DNA of 52,307 nucleotides from a virus, in the IMG/VR virus record IMGVR_UViG_3300009508_002179, positions 1-52,307 of that record, one strand, 5' to 3'. How positions within the stretch are numbered: the first letter of the stretch is position 1; each line of letters begins with the position of its first letter. A program made the position numbers and the translations under genes. The notes below the pieces were generated by a model. It saw nothing but the letters and a program-made list of their open reading frames with translations. It made no database searches and was not told where the DNA came from. Of the stretch, positions 18,017-26,373 are shown in pieces.

Positions 18017-19065
18017 TACATTACATCCTCTTTCCTTAAACCCATGACCCTAGCCTTCCAGGAGTCCATTGATTCAAGCTTATCTATTTCTTCCTCGACC
18101 AGCATTTTTTGCTTTTCCGCTATTTCTATCATCCTGTTTCTTTCTTCTTGCTCTTGAAATGATTGCACCAAATTTAATATAGATGCATATTTATCTTGTT
18201 TGTTTTTCATCCTGACGGATCTATCTCCATTAAGTTTTTTTATCAACGACTCTTGTCTTTGTTCACACTGGTGATATTCCGCGCTTTTAGCCTTAAGTAT
18301 CTCCGCTAACTTTACTGACATTTCTGTTTGATCTTCAACCTCGTCAAACATTCTATTTAATTTTTCCATGTTTTTTTGAATAATTTTTAAATTAACATAA
18401 TCAACACATACATTTATATATAAATTAACTTCGTCTGTTGTTAAGTCGGGCTTATCCCATACAGCTCTAATGAATTCCCCTTCAAAGAGCTTTGCATCCT
18501 GGCAGTTATAAGTATTCATCAAATCAACAAACCTGGGCGACGATAAAAACTTTTCAAGAGCGTTTAAGTTTTCTTTATCTGATCTTTTTAATGTTTTTTC
18601 GTCTACTTCAACTTGAGCGAAACTTTTGATCTTTTTAGTCAATTTCGCTATTGTATTTGGTATTTCATACTGTTTTCTCTCGATAATTAATTCTTCAGGT
18701 TTTATGAAATCAATAGAATTAGTTTTTAGGAAATTCGCTACAGCTCTTTGTTCCATGCTTAGGTTTTTCACCTCTTTATCTTGAAATAATAATTGGGCTA
18801 TTTGCAGGCTGTTTAGCCTGTCTCTAGAATATTCCTTAATTAATTCTTCCTGACTTTCCGTTAATATTATTTTTTTTGCTTTTTTATGAACTTTCGTTTT
18901 GTATCCAAACCCCATTTCCAGCATGTAAGAAGCAACAGCTTTCCCCTCCTTGTTTCTTCCGTCTAGAGACTGATCGTTAAATAAAGTTCTGGTCAATTGA
19001 TCTATATCTGGTATATGCAAATAATTATTACCTATAAATTTCTTTTGATCATTATTAAGTTCCAT
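18016..19065 (-). CDS. Hypothetical protein with duplicated HTH-like segments and coiled coil
   Basis: A 349-residue protein. The first 120 residues contain two similar segments: DQLTRTLFNDQSLDGRN and LQIAQLLFQDKEVKNLS, each followed by a helix with the pattern AVASYML or AVANFLK. This looks like a tandem helical, HTH-type repeat. The C-terminal third is strongly charged and coiled-coil (EEVDKLE-type repeats). Its place two genes upstream of TerL makes a small terminase or packaging-recognition protein possible, though I cannot show this. Both ends overlap neighbours by one base (TAATG). Confidence 0.5.
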   Translation of the reverse strand: MELNNDQKKFIGNNYLHIPDIDQLTRTLFNDQSLDGRNKEGKAVASYMLEMGFGYKTKVHKKAKKIILTESQEELIKEYSRDRLNSLQIAQLLFQDKEVKNLSMEQRAVANFLKTNSIDFIKPEELIIERKQYEIPNTIAKLTKKIKSFAQVEVDEKTLKRSDKENLNALEKFLSSPRFVDLMNTYNCQDAKLFEGEFIRAVWDKPDLTTDEVNLYINVCVDYVNLKIIQKNMEKLNRMFDEVEDQTEMSVKLAEILKAKSAEYHQCEQRQESLIKKLNGDRSVRMKNKQDKYASILNLVQSFQEQEERNRMIEIAEKQKMLVEEEIDKLESMDSWKARVMGLRKEDVM

Positions 19066-19766
19066 TATAAAAATATATCCTTTCTTTTTATTAGGCTCAA
19101 GGCCTTCTCCTTAAACTTACTCTTTAAATTTTTTATTTGCTTGTAACCAGCCTTCCGACCTTTTTCTGAAGTTTTATAACCAAGCTTTAGGGCCACTTGC
19201 TCTTCGTCTATTTTATCAATGAAAAGCATTTTATAAATTCCAAATTGTTTTTCGCTAAGGTAGCTTTTCATTTCCTTATGGAATTTTTTAACATTTAAAT
19301 CTATATCTTCATTTAATATATTAAAAGACTTAAGGTCATATTGTAAGTTTTCCATTGAAACTGGAAGTTTTATATCGCAAGCATGTTTTTTGGCCTTCGA
19401 CCATTTTTTATAGAGCGGGCATGTGTTATCCTGCTTCCCGCTTTTCGTAAATCCGCAGGCATTCTCTTCTGCTGACCCAGACATATTAAGAGGGCAATTA
19501 GAGCATGGCTTAACGAAACTGTGGTAATTATTTCTTAAGATATTTTTAAATTGATTTGTTATGATTTTGTTAACCCAAGGTAACAAAGATCTCTCTTGAT
19601 CCCATTGGTCCCATTTTTTATATATATGAGCCCTTATTATCTGGGAAACATCATCAAAATCCATCCACGCTAAAGAAGTTAAACGCCACTTACCCCGACG
19701 TTTTTGTATTTCTTTATCTATATCGATGTATTTATCTTCGTAATTGAACTTACTTTTCTTCGCCAC
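19065..19766 (-). CDS. Phage sigma-70-like RNA polymerase sigma factor
   Basis: A 233-residue protein. Residues 30-80 resemble sigma region 2 (WMDFDDVSQIIRAHIYKKW, then LLPWVNKIITNQFKNIL). The C-terminal part (about 165-215) resembles region 4 with LSEKQFGIYKMLF and a helix-turn-helix around VALKLGYKTSEKGRK. Between them is a Cys-rich insert (CSNCPLNM, ACGF, CPLY), a likely zinc site. It would redirect host RNA polymerase to phage promoters, and so is a candidate reader of the recurrent GTGTA(A/T) motif here. It overlaps the zinc-ribbon gene upstream by 17 bases. Confidence 0.7.
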   Translation of the reverse strand: MAKKSKFNYEDKYIDIDKEIQKRRGKWRLTSLAWMDFDDVSQIIRAHIYKKWDQWDQERSLLPWVNKIITNQFKNILRNNYHSFVKPCSNCPLNMSGSAEENACGFTKSGKQDNTCPLYKKWSKAKKHACDIKLPVSMENLQYDLKSFNILNEDIDLNVKKFHKEMKSYLSEKQFGIYKMLFIDKIDEEQVALKLGYKTSEKGRKAGYKQIKNLKSKFKEKALSLIKRKDIFL

Positions 19767-20064
19767 TTTGTTTTAGTTCATTTATTTTCCCTATTATGTC
19801 TGATCCTTTAATAACCCTACCTGACCCTCCATAGTCTACGTCCACTTTCAATCCACCTCTAATTTCGGGGACATAATCTATATCCGAAAAATCATCGCCT
19901 TGATCAATTTCTCTTGCTTTGGAAGTTTTAAGAGCCCTTGTCTTCGGGGCATCTTTAATCGCCGCACTTAATCCCAGGGGCTTGCCGCATCCTCCGCAAA
20001 ACTTAGGTGGATGAATTGAATATTCGTTTTTATAACCACAATGAGTACAGTATGTATTAGCCAT
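19750..20064 (-). CDS. Small zinc-ribbon protein
   Basis: A 104-residue protein with two CxxC pairs in the first 30 residues (YCTHCGYKN and FCGGCGKPLG), the knuckles of a zinc ribbon. The rest is acidic and Gly-rich with no membrane segment. Short zinc-ribbon proteins of this sort bind nucleic acid or RNA polymerase. It overlaps the sigma factor gene by 17 bases, so a shared role in transcription is a reasonable guess. Confidence 0.6.
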   Translation of the reverse strand: MANTYCTHCGYKNEYSIHPPKFCGGCGKPLGLSAAIKDAPKTRALKTSKAREIDQGDDFSDIDYVPEIRGGLKVDVDYGGSGRVIKGSDIIGKINELKQSGEEK

Positions 20065-20379
20065 TTAAATCCTTCTTGATATTAGTTTGCAATATTTTTT
20101 TATAACCCTTTTTTCTTTTTCAGATAAATCATCACTAAGTTCGGACATTCGTATTTCAACCATATCTATCTCAACATTCGAAGAGATCGCTGCATCTGAA
20201 TTGTATCTCTCTTCCTTCTTTAATACTATTTGAGCTCGTTTAATCTTGCCTTGCGCTAGAATTTTTTTAATTTCTAGTTTTAAGTTAGACTCTTTTCTCT
20301 TTGACAAGAGCAGTTGTATTAACATAACGATGATCGCTACAGACCCACCTATAATTGCTGAAATTATTTCATTACTCAT
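20065..20379 (-). CDS. Small membrane-anchored protein
   Basis: 104 residues from the ATG at 20379 (a GTG two codons upstream is possible). Residues 6-25 form one hydrophobic helix (IISAIIGGSVAIIVMLIQLLL), followed by a basic, charged, helical cytoplasmic part. This is the topology of a single-pass N-terminal anchor. It abuts the zinc-ribbon gene (stop next to start). A GTGTTTATG sequence overlaps the start. The function is not recognised; some lysis and membrane-remodelling proteins look like this. Confidence 0.55.
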   Translation of the reverse strand: MSNEIISAIIGGSVAIIVMLIQLLLSKRKESNLKLEIKKILAQGKIKRAQIVLKKEERYNSDAAISSNVEIDMVEIRMSELSDDLSEKEKRVIKKYCKLISRRI

Positions 20380-20417
20380 AAACACTTTATGATAAAAAAA
20401 TTTTTAAAAATTTAAAT

Positions 20418-21131
20418 TTATTTTTCTAATTTCTTAATTATAAATTTTAAAATCTCACTTCTTACGATATCCTCTTGGTTGAAAGAAAAACAGTGAATTC
20501 CATTATCCGAACTCTCTTTATCCTTAAATACATTAAACATTTGAGAGAATCCAGACTTACCATTTATATCACTTTGCATAAAATCTCCGCATATAAAAAT
20601 TTTAGTATTTTTTCCTATTCTAGTTATTAATGTTGTCAATTCCTTGAATGTCGCATTCTGAGCTTCATCCATTATTACAATTTTGTTATTCCAGCTAGAA
20701 CCCCTTAAGAAATTTATAGGCATAGCATCTATCCTCCCCTTCTCCTCCAGGTCTCTTCTTGCTGTGGTATTCTTGGGTAATAGCTCGTATAATTTATCAT
20801 TTAACGGTAAGATGTAGGGGTTGAACTTTGTATCCAAGTCTCCAGGTAGTGCCCCAAGCCCCTTATCGGCGCTTTCTATTATAGTCCTAACATAGAGAAG
20901 GTCCAAGTCCTTATCGTCCGACAGCAGCCTTAGAGCGCAATAGACTGCCATGTATGTTTTTGAGCTTCCTGCGGGCCCAGATACAAAAGTAATTTTACTT
21001 TCTTTGTCTAGAGATAAATCCAGTAAAGCTTTTTGCTTTTTAGTTAGAGACAATCTATTGAGAGATATTTTATCAGAACCAATTGATATGTCTTGCTTTG
21101 TTAGTTTAGTTTTTGTTTTTTTTGTTGCCAT
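20418..21131 (-). CDS. phoH: PhoH-like ATPase
   Basis: A 237-residue P-loop protein. Walker A is FVSGPAGSSKTYMAV (near residue 50) and Walker B is KIVIMDEAQNAT (near 150). Between them YVRTIIESADKGLGALPGD is the characteristic PhoH block with its GxLPGD motif. Later FICGDFMQSDI matches the family. PhoH-like proteins are common in marine phages; their biochemical role, probably RNA- or helicase-related, is not settled. It overlaps the J-domain gene by 26 bases, so the two are likely co-translated. Confidence 0.9.
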   Translation of the reverse strand: MATKKTKTKLTKQDISIGSDKISLNRLSLTKKQKALLDLSLDKESKITFVSGPAGSSKTYMAVYCALRLLSDDKDLDLLYVRTIIESADKGLGALPGDLDTKFNPYILPLNDKLYELLPKNTTARRDLEEKGRIDAMPINFLRGSSWNNKIVIMDEAQNATFKELTTLITRIGKNTKIFICGDFMQSDINGKSGFSQMFNVFKDKESSDNGIHCFSFNQEDIVRSEILKFIIKKLEK

Positions 21132-21657
21132 GTTTAATGTTATTTAAAATATTATTAATTAATGCTCCTTTGTTTTTGTTAGTCTCATGATACCACTTCC
21201 AATGAATAGACTCTATTATATTTTTTATATCCAATTTTAAAGAATCGACCTCTCTTTCCATTTGCTCGATTTGTCTAAATGAAATACCATCTACATTCAC
21301 ATTTAACTTTATTGCATTGTCTATTAACTTAGATATTTCCCCTTCTTTTTTAGCTTTTGCGGATTCTATAAAAATGTCTTGATCATACTTTTCTATTTTG
21401 TCAGGATGGCTTTTTTTGGCTATCTCCCTAAATATCGACTTAATCTCCTCCTCGTTTACTGAAGTTTTATCTTGTTTTTCTTTTTTTTCTGGCTTGAATT
21501 CTAAATCGACATTTTCTTTCTTAGCTCGAAATGAAATCTCTTCATTAAATAATTGCAAAGCCTTTAATTCTACATCTCTTAAGCTCAAATATTCAGAAGT
21601 TAGATTTCTCCACTCAACCCTTATTCTTTTTAATATTTTCTTTTTTTCTTTCAACAT
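21106..21657 (-). CDS. J-domain-like (DnaJ-type) protein
   Basis: A 183-residue charged, helical protein. Around residues 72-90 it has EIKSIFREIAKKSHPDKIEKY, the helix II-HPD-helix III core of a J-domain. J-domains stimulate DnaK/Hsp70 ATPase activity. Most of the rest is coiled coil, and no zinc or C-terminal DnaJ domains are present, so it would be a specialised co-chaperone recruiting host DnaK. It overlaps the lipoprotein gene (44 bases) and PhoH gene (26 bases). The HPD motif is clear, but the domain is flanked by unusual helices, so the call is moderate. Confidence 0.6.
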   Translation of the reverse strand: MLKEKKKILKRIRVEWRNLTSEYLSLRDVELKALQLFNEEISFRAKKENVDLEFKPEKKEKQDKTSVNEEEIKSIFREIAKKSHPDKIEKYDQDIFIESAKAKKEGEISKLIDNAIKLNVNVDGISFRQIEQMEREVDSLKLDIKNIIESIHWKWYHETNKNKGALINNILNNIKHGNKKNKN

Positions 21658-21934
21658 ATTTTCTTATGCCATAAAATGTGCCCGAACAAATCAGTAGAAC
21701 TAATATGATTCCCAGTATTCCAAAAAACACAAATGCAGGCTTCTGCAAATCCACGCCTTGACCTTCTTGATTTTGAAATTCTTCCTGCGATATAAAATTA
21801 TCTTGATTTTTGTCTATTTTTCTAAATTTTTTTTGATCGTAGATTTCTGAACGATCAGCATCAGGATTATTTATCAAGCCCTTCATAGAGCAAGACGCCA
21901 GACTTAAAAGGGTTATAAAAAATAAGAATTTCAC
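21614..21934 (-). CDS. Lipoprotein with an EF-hand-like loop and a membrane helix
   Basis: A 106-residue protein starting at a GTG. The first 16 residues form a lipoprotein signal ending in the lipobox LASC (Cys15). Residues about 40-52 read DKNQDNFISQEEF, which fits the 12-residue EF-hand calcium loop (acidic at 1, 3, 5 and 12). A hydrophobic helix (VFFGILGIILVLLICSGTF) follows near 67-85, then a basic tail. A lipid anchor plus a transmembrane helix in one small protein is odd. A role in host-surface exclusion or lysis is possible. It is the first gene of the long minus-strand operon. Confidence 0.55.
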   Translation of the reverse strand: MKFLFFITLLSLASCSMKGLINNPDADRSEIYDQKKFRKIDKNQDNFISQEEFQNQEGQGVDLQKPAFVFFGILGIILVLLICSGTFYGIRKYVERKKENIKKNKG

Positions 21935-21999
21935 AATTTACCAAAATTAATAATGCTATAGAAATAATAGTTTTTAAATTTAATATAATTGTATTACAC

Positions 22000-22203
22000 A
22001 TGAATAAAAGAAAAGTTCTCAAAAACATATGCCTAGAGTATGTCGAAGCCAATGATGTTAAAGTTGAGGGCGAAGAATTATTCGTGCTAGTGCCTTCTAA
22101 ATATGCGGGCGATTTAATAATGAAACTGGAGCAAAAAGGATGCAAGCTCCAATTTAGCAAAAAGAAGCATTTCTTGCTGCTTATTTGCTTCTTAATACCC
22201 TAA
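22000..22203 (+). CDS. Small hypothetical protein at the head of the glycosyltransferase run
   Basis: 67 residues starting MNKRKVLKNICLEYVEAND. The first half is a plausible globular segment, and the C-terminus is hydrophobic (HFLLLICFLIP). It ends one base before the next gene's ATG, as in an operon. No Shine-Dalgarno site is evident and the reverse strand also has an open frame here, so it may not be translated. Confidence 0.4.
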   Translation: MNKRKVLKNICLEYVEANDVKVEGEELFVLVPSKYAGDLIMKLEQKGCKLQFSKKKHFLLLICFLIP

Positions 22204-22204
22204 A

Positions 22205-23737
22205 ATGAAGAAGAAATTGTATTGTTTCTTTACTCCGTCCCACGAGTCATTATTTAATGACTACTTAAAACCTAGTGCCGAAAAAGAATATGATATAAAT
22301 TATCTTTTTTACAAAAACCAAATTTGTGAATCTGGAGAATATAGTGAAAGCGGATGGAGGGAGACTCAATACAATAAAGTTTTATACTGGATAGATGCGG
22401 TGAAAAAAAACTACCAAGATGTAATTGTTTGCTGCGATGTGGATGTTCAGTTTTTGAAACCTAGCTTCGAGTTACTCGTTCAGGCCTTAGGCTCAGGCGA
22501 TATCGCTTTTCAATGCAATGATAGTTCTGGGAATATTTGTTCTGGATTTTTTATCTGCAAATGTAACGATAAGACCCTTTCATTCTTGAAGGAAACAGCC
22601 GCAATACTAAAAGGCAAGATGCGTCAAGATGGAGGGGGGGAGCAGTACGTAATGAGAGATATCCTTTTTAAAGATTCTTGCGATTTAAATTGGGCGGTCA
22701 TTCCGAGATCAATAGTTTGGTGCCCTTCTGAAAAATACAATGCACTTTCAGCTTTAAAAGTAAATAATAGCCTAGTTGCCCATCATGCAAACTGGACAAA
22801 TGGAGTTGATGAAAAAATAAAACAACTTGATTACATTAGAAATCGATTTAATCAAGGCTCATTGGCGGAAAAGCAATCCAGGATAGCTTTGTGCTCCTCA
22901 TCCCTTTTAAGGAACCTTGGTCAAACATATGAGAACTTAATAGAGAAAATAATAAAGCCGCTTCCAGAGGCCCCTGATTTTTTTGGGTTTTTTACCGACA
23001 AGTGCGAAACGGAAGAAAATAAGAGGTATTTAAATGAAATAAAAAAACATTGCAATTCAATGCATATTGAATTCAAGGAAGACATTATAGATGAGACACT
23101 TTGCGATCTTAGCGATGGCTTAAATAGATTCCAGAGACATGGATTAAGGGGCAATATACTTCAGTGGCAGTCTATGAAAAAGGTCAAGGAGTTAAAGTGC
23201 AATTTTGAGAATTTTCACGGAATGACTTACGAGTGCGTTATTTGGACTAGGCCAGATTTGTATTTTTTTAACTCCCTGGATAATATTTTAAATTTAAAAT
23301 TCCATGAAATATATAACTCAGCTCACGACAATCATCTTCACGGGATTTGCGACAGATTCTCATTAGGCTCTTCGGAGGCTATGGACTCAAGAATGACGAT
23401 AATTGACTCTTTTAGAGAATGGTTCTTCAACCACAAGAGAGAAGATACTTTTTTTTCAAAAAAAGAACAGAGGTTTATGTGGAACCCAGAGGTATTTTAT
23501 CGTGATTACCTGGAGATTTGCGAATTAAATCACGGGAAGTTGAATCTATGTTTCGGTAAATCAAGGGAGAACGGAGAGGTCAAGATTCCATTCTGGCATG
23601 AAATCTCTGGAAATTCAAACTCTGGACACTCTTGCTCTGAAGATATTATCAATCCTGAGGTTCTCAAAACCATTAAAGACAGTGAAGATCTAATCTTAGA
23701 TAAATATGGAAACTGGATGACAGTTAAAATGAAATGA
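22205..23737 (+). CDS. Large two-domain glycosyltransferase
   Basis: A 510-residue protein. The N-terminal half has a GT-A type nucleotide-sugar transferase pattern: VIVCCDVDVQFLKP (near residue 75, with a DxD-type motif), then DIAFQCNDSSGNICSGFFIC. The second half looks like a different glycosyltransferase-like domain (YECVIWTRPDLYFFNSLD near 345). Each half could add one sugar, as in bifunctional glycan synthases. No membrane segments, so it is soluble or peripheral. It overlaps the next gene by 4 bases. The exact family and the sugars are not known. Confidence 0.7.
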   Translation: MKKKLYCFFTPSHESLFNDYLKPSAEKEYDINYLFYKNQICESGEYSESGWRETQYNKVLYWIDAVKKNYQDVIVCCDVDVQFLKPSFELLVQALGSGDIAFQCNDSSGNICSGFFICKCNDKTLSFLKETAAILKGKMRQDGGGEQYVMRDILFKDSCDLNWAVIPRSIVWCPSEKYNALSALKVNNSLVAHHANWTNGVDEKIKQLDYIRNRFNQGSLAEKQSRIALCSSSLLRNLGQTYENLIEKIIKPLPEAPDFFGFFTDKCETEENKRYLNEIKKHCNSMHIEFKEDIIDETLCDLSDGLNRFQRHGLRGNILQWQSMKKVKELKCNFENFHGMTYECVIWTRPDLYFFNSLDNILNLKFHEIYNSAHDNHLHGICDRFSLGSSEAMDSRMTIIDSFREWFFNHKREDTFFSKKEQRFMWNPEVFYRDYLEICELNHGKLNLCFGKSRENGEVKIPFWHEISGNSNSGHSCSEDIINPEVLKTIKDSEDLILDKYGNWMTVKMK

Positions 23738-24579
23738 AGAAAACTCGGATTATAGCTGTCTACTTTGGAAGTTTTCCTTATTACTTCTCCCTCTTCAAGG
23801 AAAGTTGTTTTAAGAATAAAAACTTCGAGTGGTTGATATTTAATGATAGTGTGGGAGATAAGCGGGAAAAAAATATAAAATATGTAAGGACTTCCCTTAA
23901 GGAACTCAGCGAGCTCGCCTCGGAAGCCCTAAGCTGTAAGATCGACCTCAAGGAACCTTACAAGGTATGTGACTTAAGACCAATCTTTCCTATTGTTTTT
24001 TCCGATTACATTAAGGGTTACGAATTTTGGGGTCACTGCGATCTGGATGTAATTTGGGGAGATATGGGTAAGTTTTTGGATTACGAATTTCCCTGGGAAA
24101 ATGATATAATATCTGCCGATAGAAGAAGGGTTTGCGGTCCATTTTCATTATTTAAAATTTCAGACCAAATGAAATACCTATATAAAGATATCGATGATTA
24201 TATTGATATATTAAATTCAGAAGAATCTGGAATTATAGATGAGCTAGAATTTAACCAAGTTAACGAACCTAAAAGATGCACTCAGACAATAGATACGAAG
24301 AAATATAAAGTTTTTTGCGGCCACGATATTTCAGGCAAGTTTATATCACTACAAAGGTATAGCACGGACAGAGCTCCAGCTTACTGGAAGAGTGGGAAAT
24401 TATTCATTGAAAAATATTTTAAAAATCTAGTGGTCGATGGTAACAATTTTCATGGATTCGGGGCGGAAACAATGATGCTTCATGTAAGAAAATGGCATTA
24501 TGTGGATTGTAAAAAAAAGTCAATACATCACAAGGATGAAAGTGTTGATATTTACAAGCAATGGGCTAATACCCATTAA
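23734..24579 (+). CDS. Glycosyltransferase-like protein (DUF6625-like)
   Basis: A 281-residue protein. The start IIAVYFGSFPYYFSLFKESC, followed by FWGHCDLDVIWGDMGKFL near residue 100, matches a family of bacterial putative glycosyltransferases with a metal-binding DxD (here DLD). Later the HGFGAETMMLH segment has the histidines seen near the active site. It probably transfers a sugar from a nucleotide donor. It overlaps the upstream gene by 4 bases (ATGA), so the two are translated together. Family naming is from memory of the pattern. Confidence 0.65.
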   Translation: MKKTRIIAVYFGSFPYYFSLFKESCFKNKNFEWLIFNDSVGDKREKNIKYVRTSLKELSELASEALSCKIDLKEPYKVCDLRPIFPIVFSDYIKGYEFWGHCDLDVIWGDMGKFLDYEFPWENDIISADRRRVCGPFSLFKISDQMKYLYKDIDDYIDILNSEESGIIDELEFNQVNEPKRCTQTIDTKKYKVFCGHDISGKFISLQRYSTDRAPAYWKSGKLFIEKYFKNLVVDGNNFHGFGAETMMLHVRKWHYVDCKKKSIHHKDESVDIYKQWANTH

Positions 24580-24601
24580 GGTTTTAGTGTAATATATTTT
24601 T

Positions 24602-25498
24602 ATGCCTAATTTCAATTCGAGTCCGTATCTATCTACTTCCCTTGTTGATGTTAGGGAAAATCCAAGGCATTACTCCAAGAGCTTTTTGGAATTTGGGATA
24701 ATTGCCAATTTGGGCCGAGGAGGGTTCTGCAACCAAATAATACAAATCGTACATGCCGAAAGCATTTCTCAAATACTAAAGGAAGAGTTTTCTCGAAATG
24801 TTGATTATTACATAGGCAAATTCCCGAAACTGAAAAATAAAAATTTTAATAATGTTTTTTCTTACATAGATTCAGATAAAAGAATTGATTCAGGAGGCTC
24901 GTGCAACTTCTTCCTCCAAAGAGGTTGGGGCTTATTGGACGAGAAAGCGGCAAGTAGGGCTCACAGAGTTCTTCAAATAATGGGGGTAAAAATAAATAAA
25001 AAAGAATACATGAACAGGTATTCTGCAAATTTTAAAAAAATAAAATTTAAAAAAAATATACTAAAAGAAGCTGACGATTTTTCTTCGATAAATGATATCG
25101 ACTTCGAGTTAACTTTGGGAATTCATTTAAGAACTAACGATCACGATCCTAAAAAAGGTAAATTTTTTAAGCGTAATGACTTTGATAAATGCATTTCGAG
25201 CATAAACAAAACACTTAAGCTTAAAAATTTAAAATGCGTCTATATCTCAGGAACGGACAGGACGAATCGAAATTTCGACAATAAGGTGGGCCTACATAGC
25301 GAAGTTGTAAAATATTATAAAGATAAAAATATTAAAATTATTTCTGATAACGAAAGCTCCTACATAAGAGATTCGCCCGAATGGATAAGGGACTTAATAA
25401 TTTTATCAAAATGTAGATTTTCTACAGGACATCAGGCTTCTACTTTTAGTTTTCTTCCGTCCTTCCTTGGGGATTCTGAATTTATACCTATAAAATGA
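24602..25498 (+). CDS. Fucosyltransferase-like protein, GT-B type
   Basis: A 298-residue protein. Near residues 36-46 NLGRGGFCNQIIQI is the glycine-rich start of the fucosyltransferase fold. LGIHLRTNDHD near 177 has the HxRxxD pattern of bacterial and eukaryotic alpha-1,2/1,6 and protein O-fucosyltransferases. The C-terminus has a segment with GHQASTFSFLPSFLG, in the place of the donor-binding region. The donor is probably GDP-fucose. A second, shorter relative with the same core lies at 29532-30176. The gene begins after a small gap with GTGTAAT 13-15 bases upstream and overlaps the next gene by 4 bases. Confidence 0.65.
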   Translation: MPNFNSSPYLSTSLVDVRENPRHYSKSFLEFGIIANLGRGGFCNQIIQIVHAESISQILKEEFSRNVDYYIGKFPKLKNKNFNNVFSYIDSDKRIDSGGSCNFFLQRGWGLLDEKAASRAHRVLQIMGVKINKKEYMNRYSANFKKIKFKKNILKEADDFSSINDIDFELTLGIHLRTNDHDPKKGKFFKRNDFDKCISSINKTLKLKNLKCVYISGTDRTNRNFDNKVGLHSEVVKYYKDKNIKIISDNESSYIRDSPEWIRDLIILSKCRFSTGHQASTFSFLPSFLGDSEFIPIK

Positions 25499-26355
25499 AA
25501 CTGGGTTTATGCTTCTTAATTAGAGATTCAATTAATCTAGAAAAGGAATTGTGGGTGAATTTCTTAAAAAATGTTAACCGTGATTCTTTTGGAATCTATG
25601 TCCACCATAAGCATTTGGGAGAACATACAAATTTCGTGAGTGACCTGCCCAATGCAAAAGATTGTACCAATATAATTCCCACTGCTAGAGGGTACCCTAG
25701 TTTAGTCGATGCAACTAGAAATCTTTTTTTAGATGCGTTTAACGATGGCTGCGATTATGCATATCTTATATCAGGAGACATGATTCCTCTTTGTAGCTTT
25801 GGTCAGTTACAAGAAATATCAAAAGAAACCCTGTTCCAGTTCTTAGAGACAAAAGATATAAAAAGATATTGCAATCATTGTAAAAAATTACTGGCAGATG
25901 ACCATTTCGTAAGAAGAACTTTGTTTGTTTGGGAAAAAAGGTACGAAGAACACTACGAGAGGAATGCTAATTCTAGAATCAAAGAAATAGCCCCTTCTTT
26001 TCATGATTACAAAAAACAATTCATGTTTTTCGGAATGAATAAAGAGTCTTTTTTGAAAATAGAAAGTGATTATAATTTTCCAAAATATAAAAAATTAAAT
26101 GGTTGGCACTGGGGAATAGATGAATTTTACTGGATAAATATATGCAATTATTTAAATATTAAATATAAAAAAATTGATAACTTATTATTTTGCAACAGAG
26201 ATCCGATAGAAACTCAAGCCGAGCATATTGATTTTTGCAACTCATTTTCCAAAAACATCCGTAAGTTTTTCTTTGCTAGGAAGATAGCTTATATAGATAA
26301 AATTCAACAAGAAGAAATTATTAATATGTATAATAGTAAAAATATTAATTTATAA
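25495..26355 (+). CDS. Core-2/I-branching-type glycosyltransferase (GT14-like)
   Basis: A 286-residue protein. DYAYLISGDMIPLCSF near residues 87-102 is close to the conserved SGD motif of the GT14 branching beta-1,6-N-acetylglucosaminyltransferase family. Downstream NGWHWGIDEFYWINIC has the Trp-rich acceptor region with an acidic residue. The enzyme would add a branch sugar to a growing glycan. No signal or membrane segment. It overlaps the upstream gene by 4 bases and is followed by a small gap. Confidence 0.6.
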   Translation: MKLGLCFLIRDSINLEKELWVNFLKNVNRDSFGIYVHHKHLGEHTNFVSDLPNAKDCTNIIPTARGYPSLVDATRNLFLDAFNDGCDYAYLISGDMIPLCSFGQLQEISKETLFQFLETKDIKRYCNHCKKLLADDHFVRRTLFVWEKRYEEHYERNANSRIKEIAPSFHDYKKQFMFFGMNKESFLKIESDYNFPKYKKLNGWHWGIDEFYWINICNYLNIKYKKIDNLLFCNRDPIETQAEHIDFCNSFSKNIRKFFFARKIAYIDKIQQEEIINMYNSKNINL

Positions 26356-26373
26356 AGTGTATCTATATTATAT

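Noticed and set aside
25495-26355. A diversity-generating retroelement system (because of repeated segments)
   Set aside because: No reverse transcriptase is present in the window, and the repeated segments are not adenine-variable.
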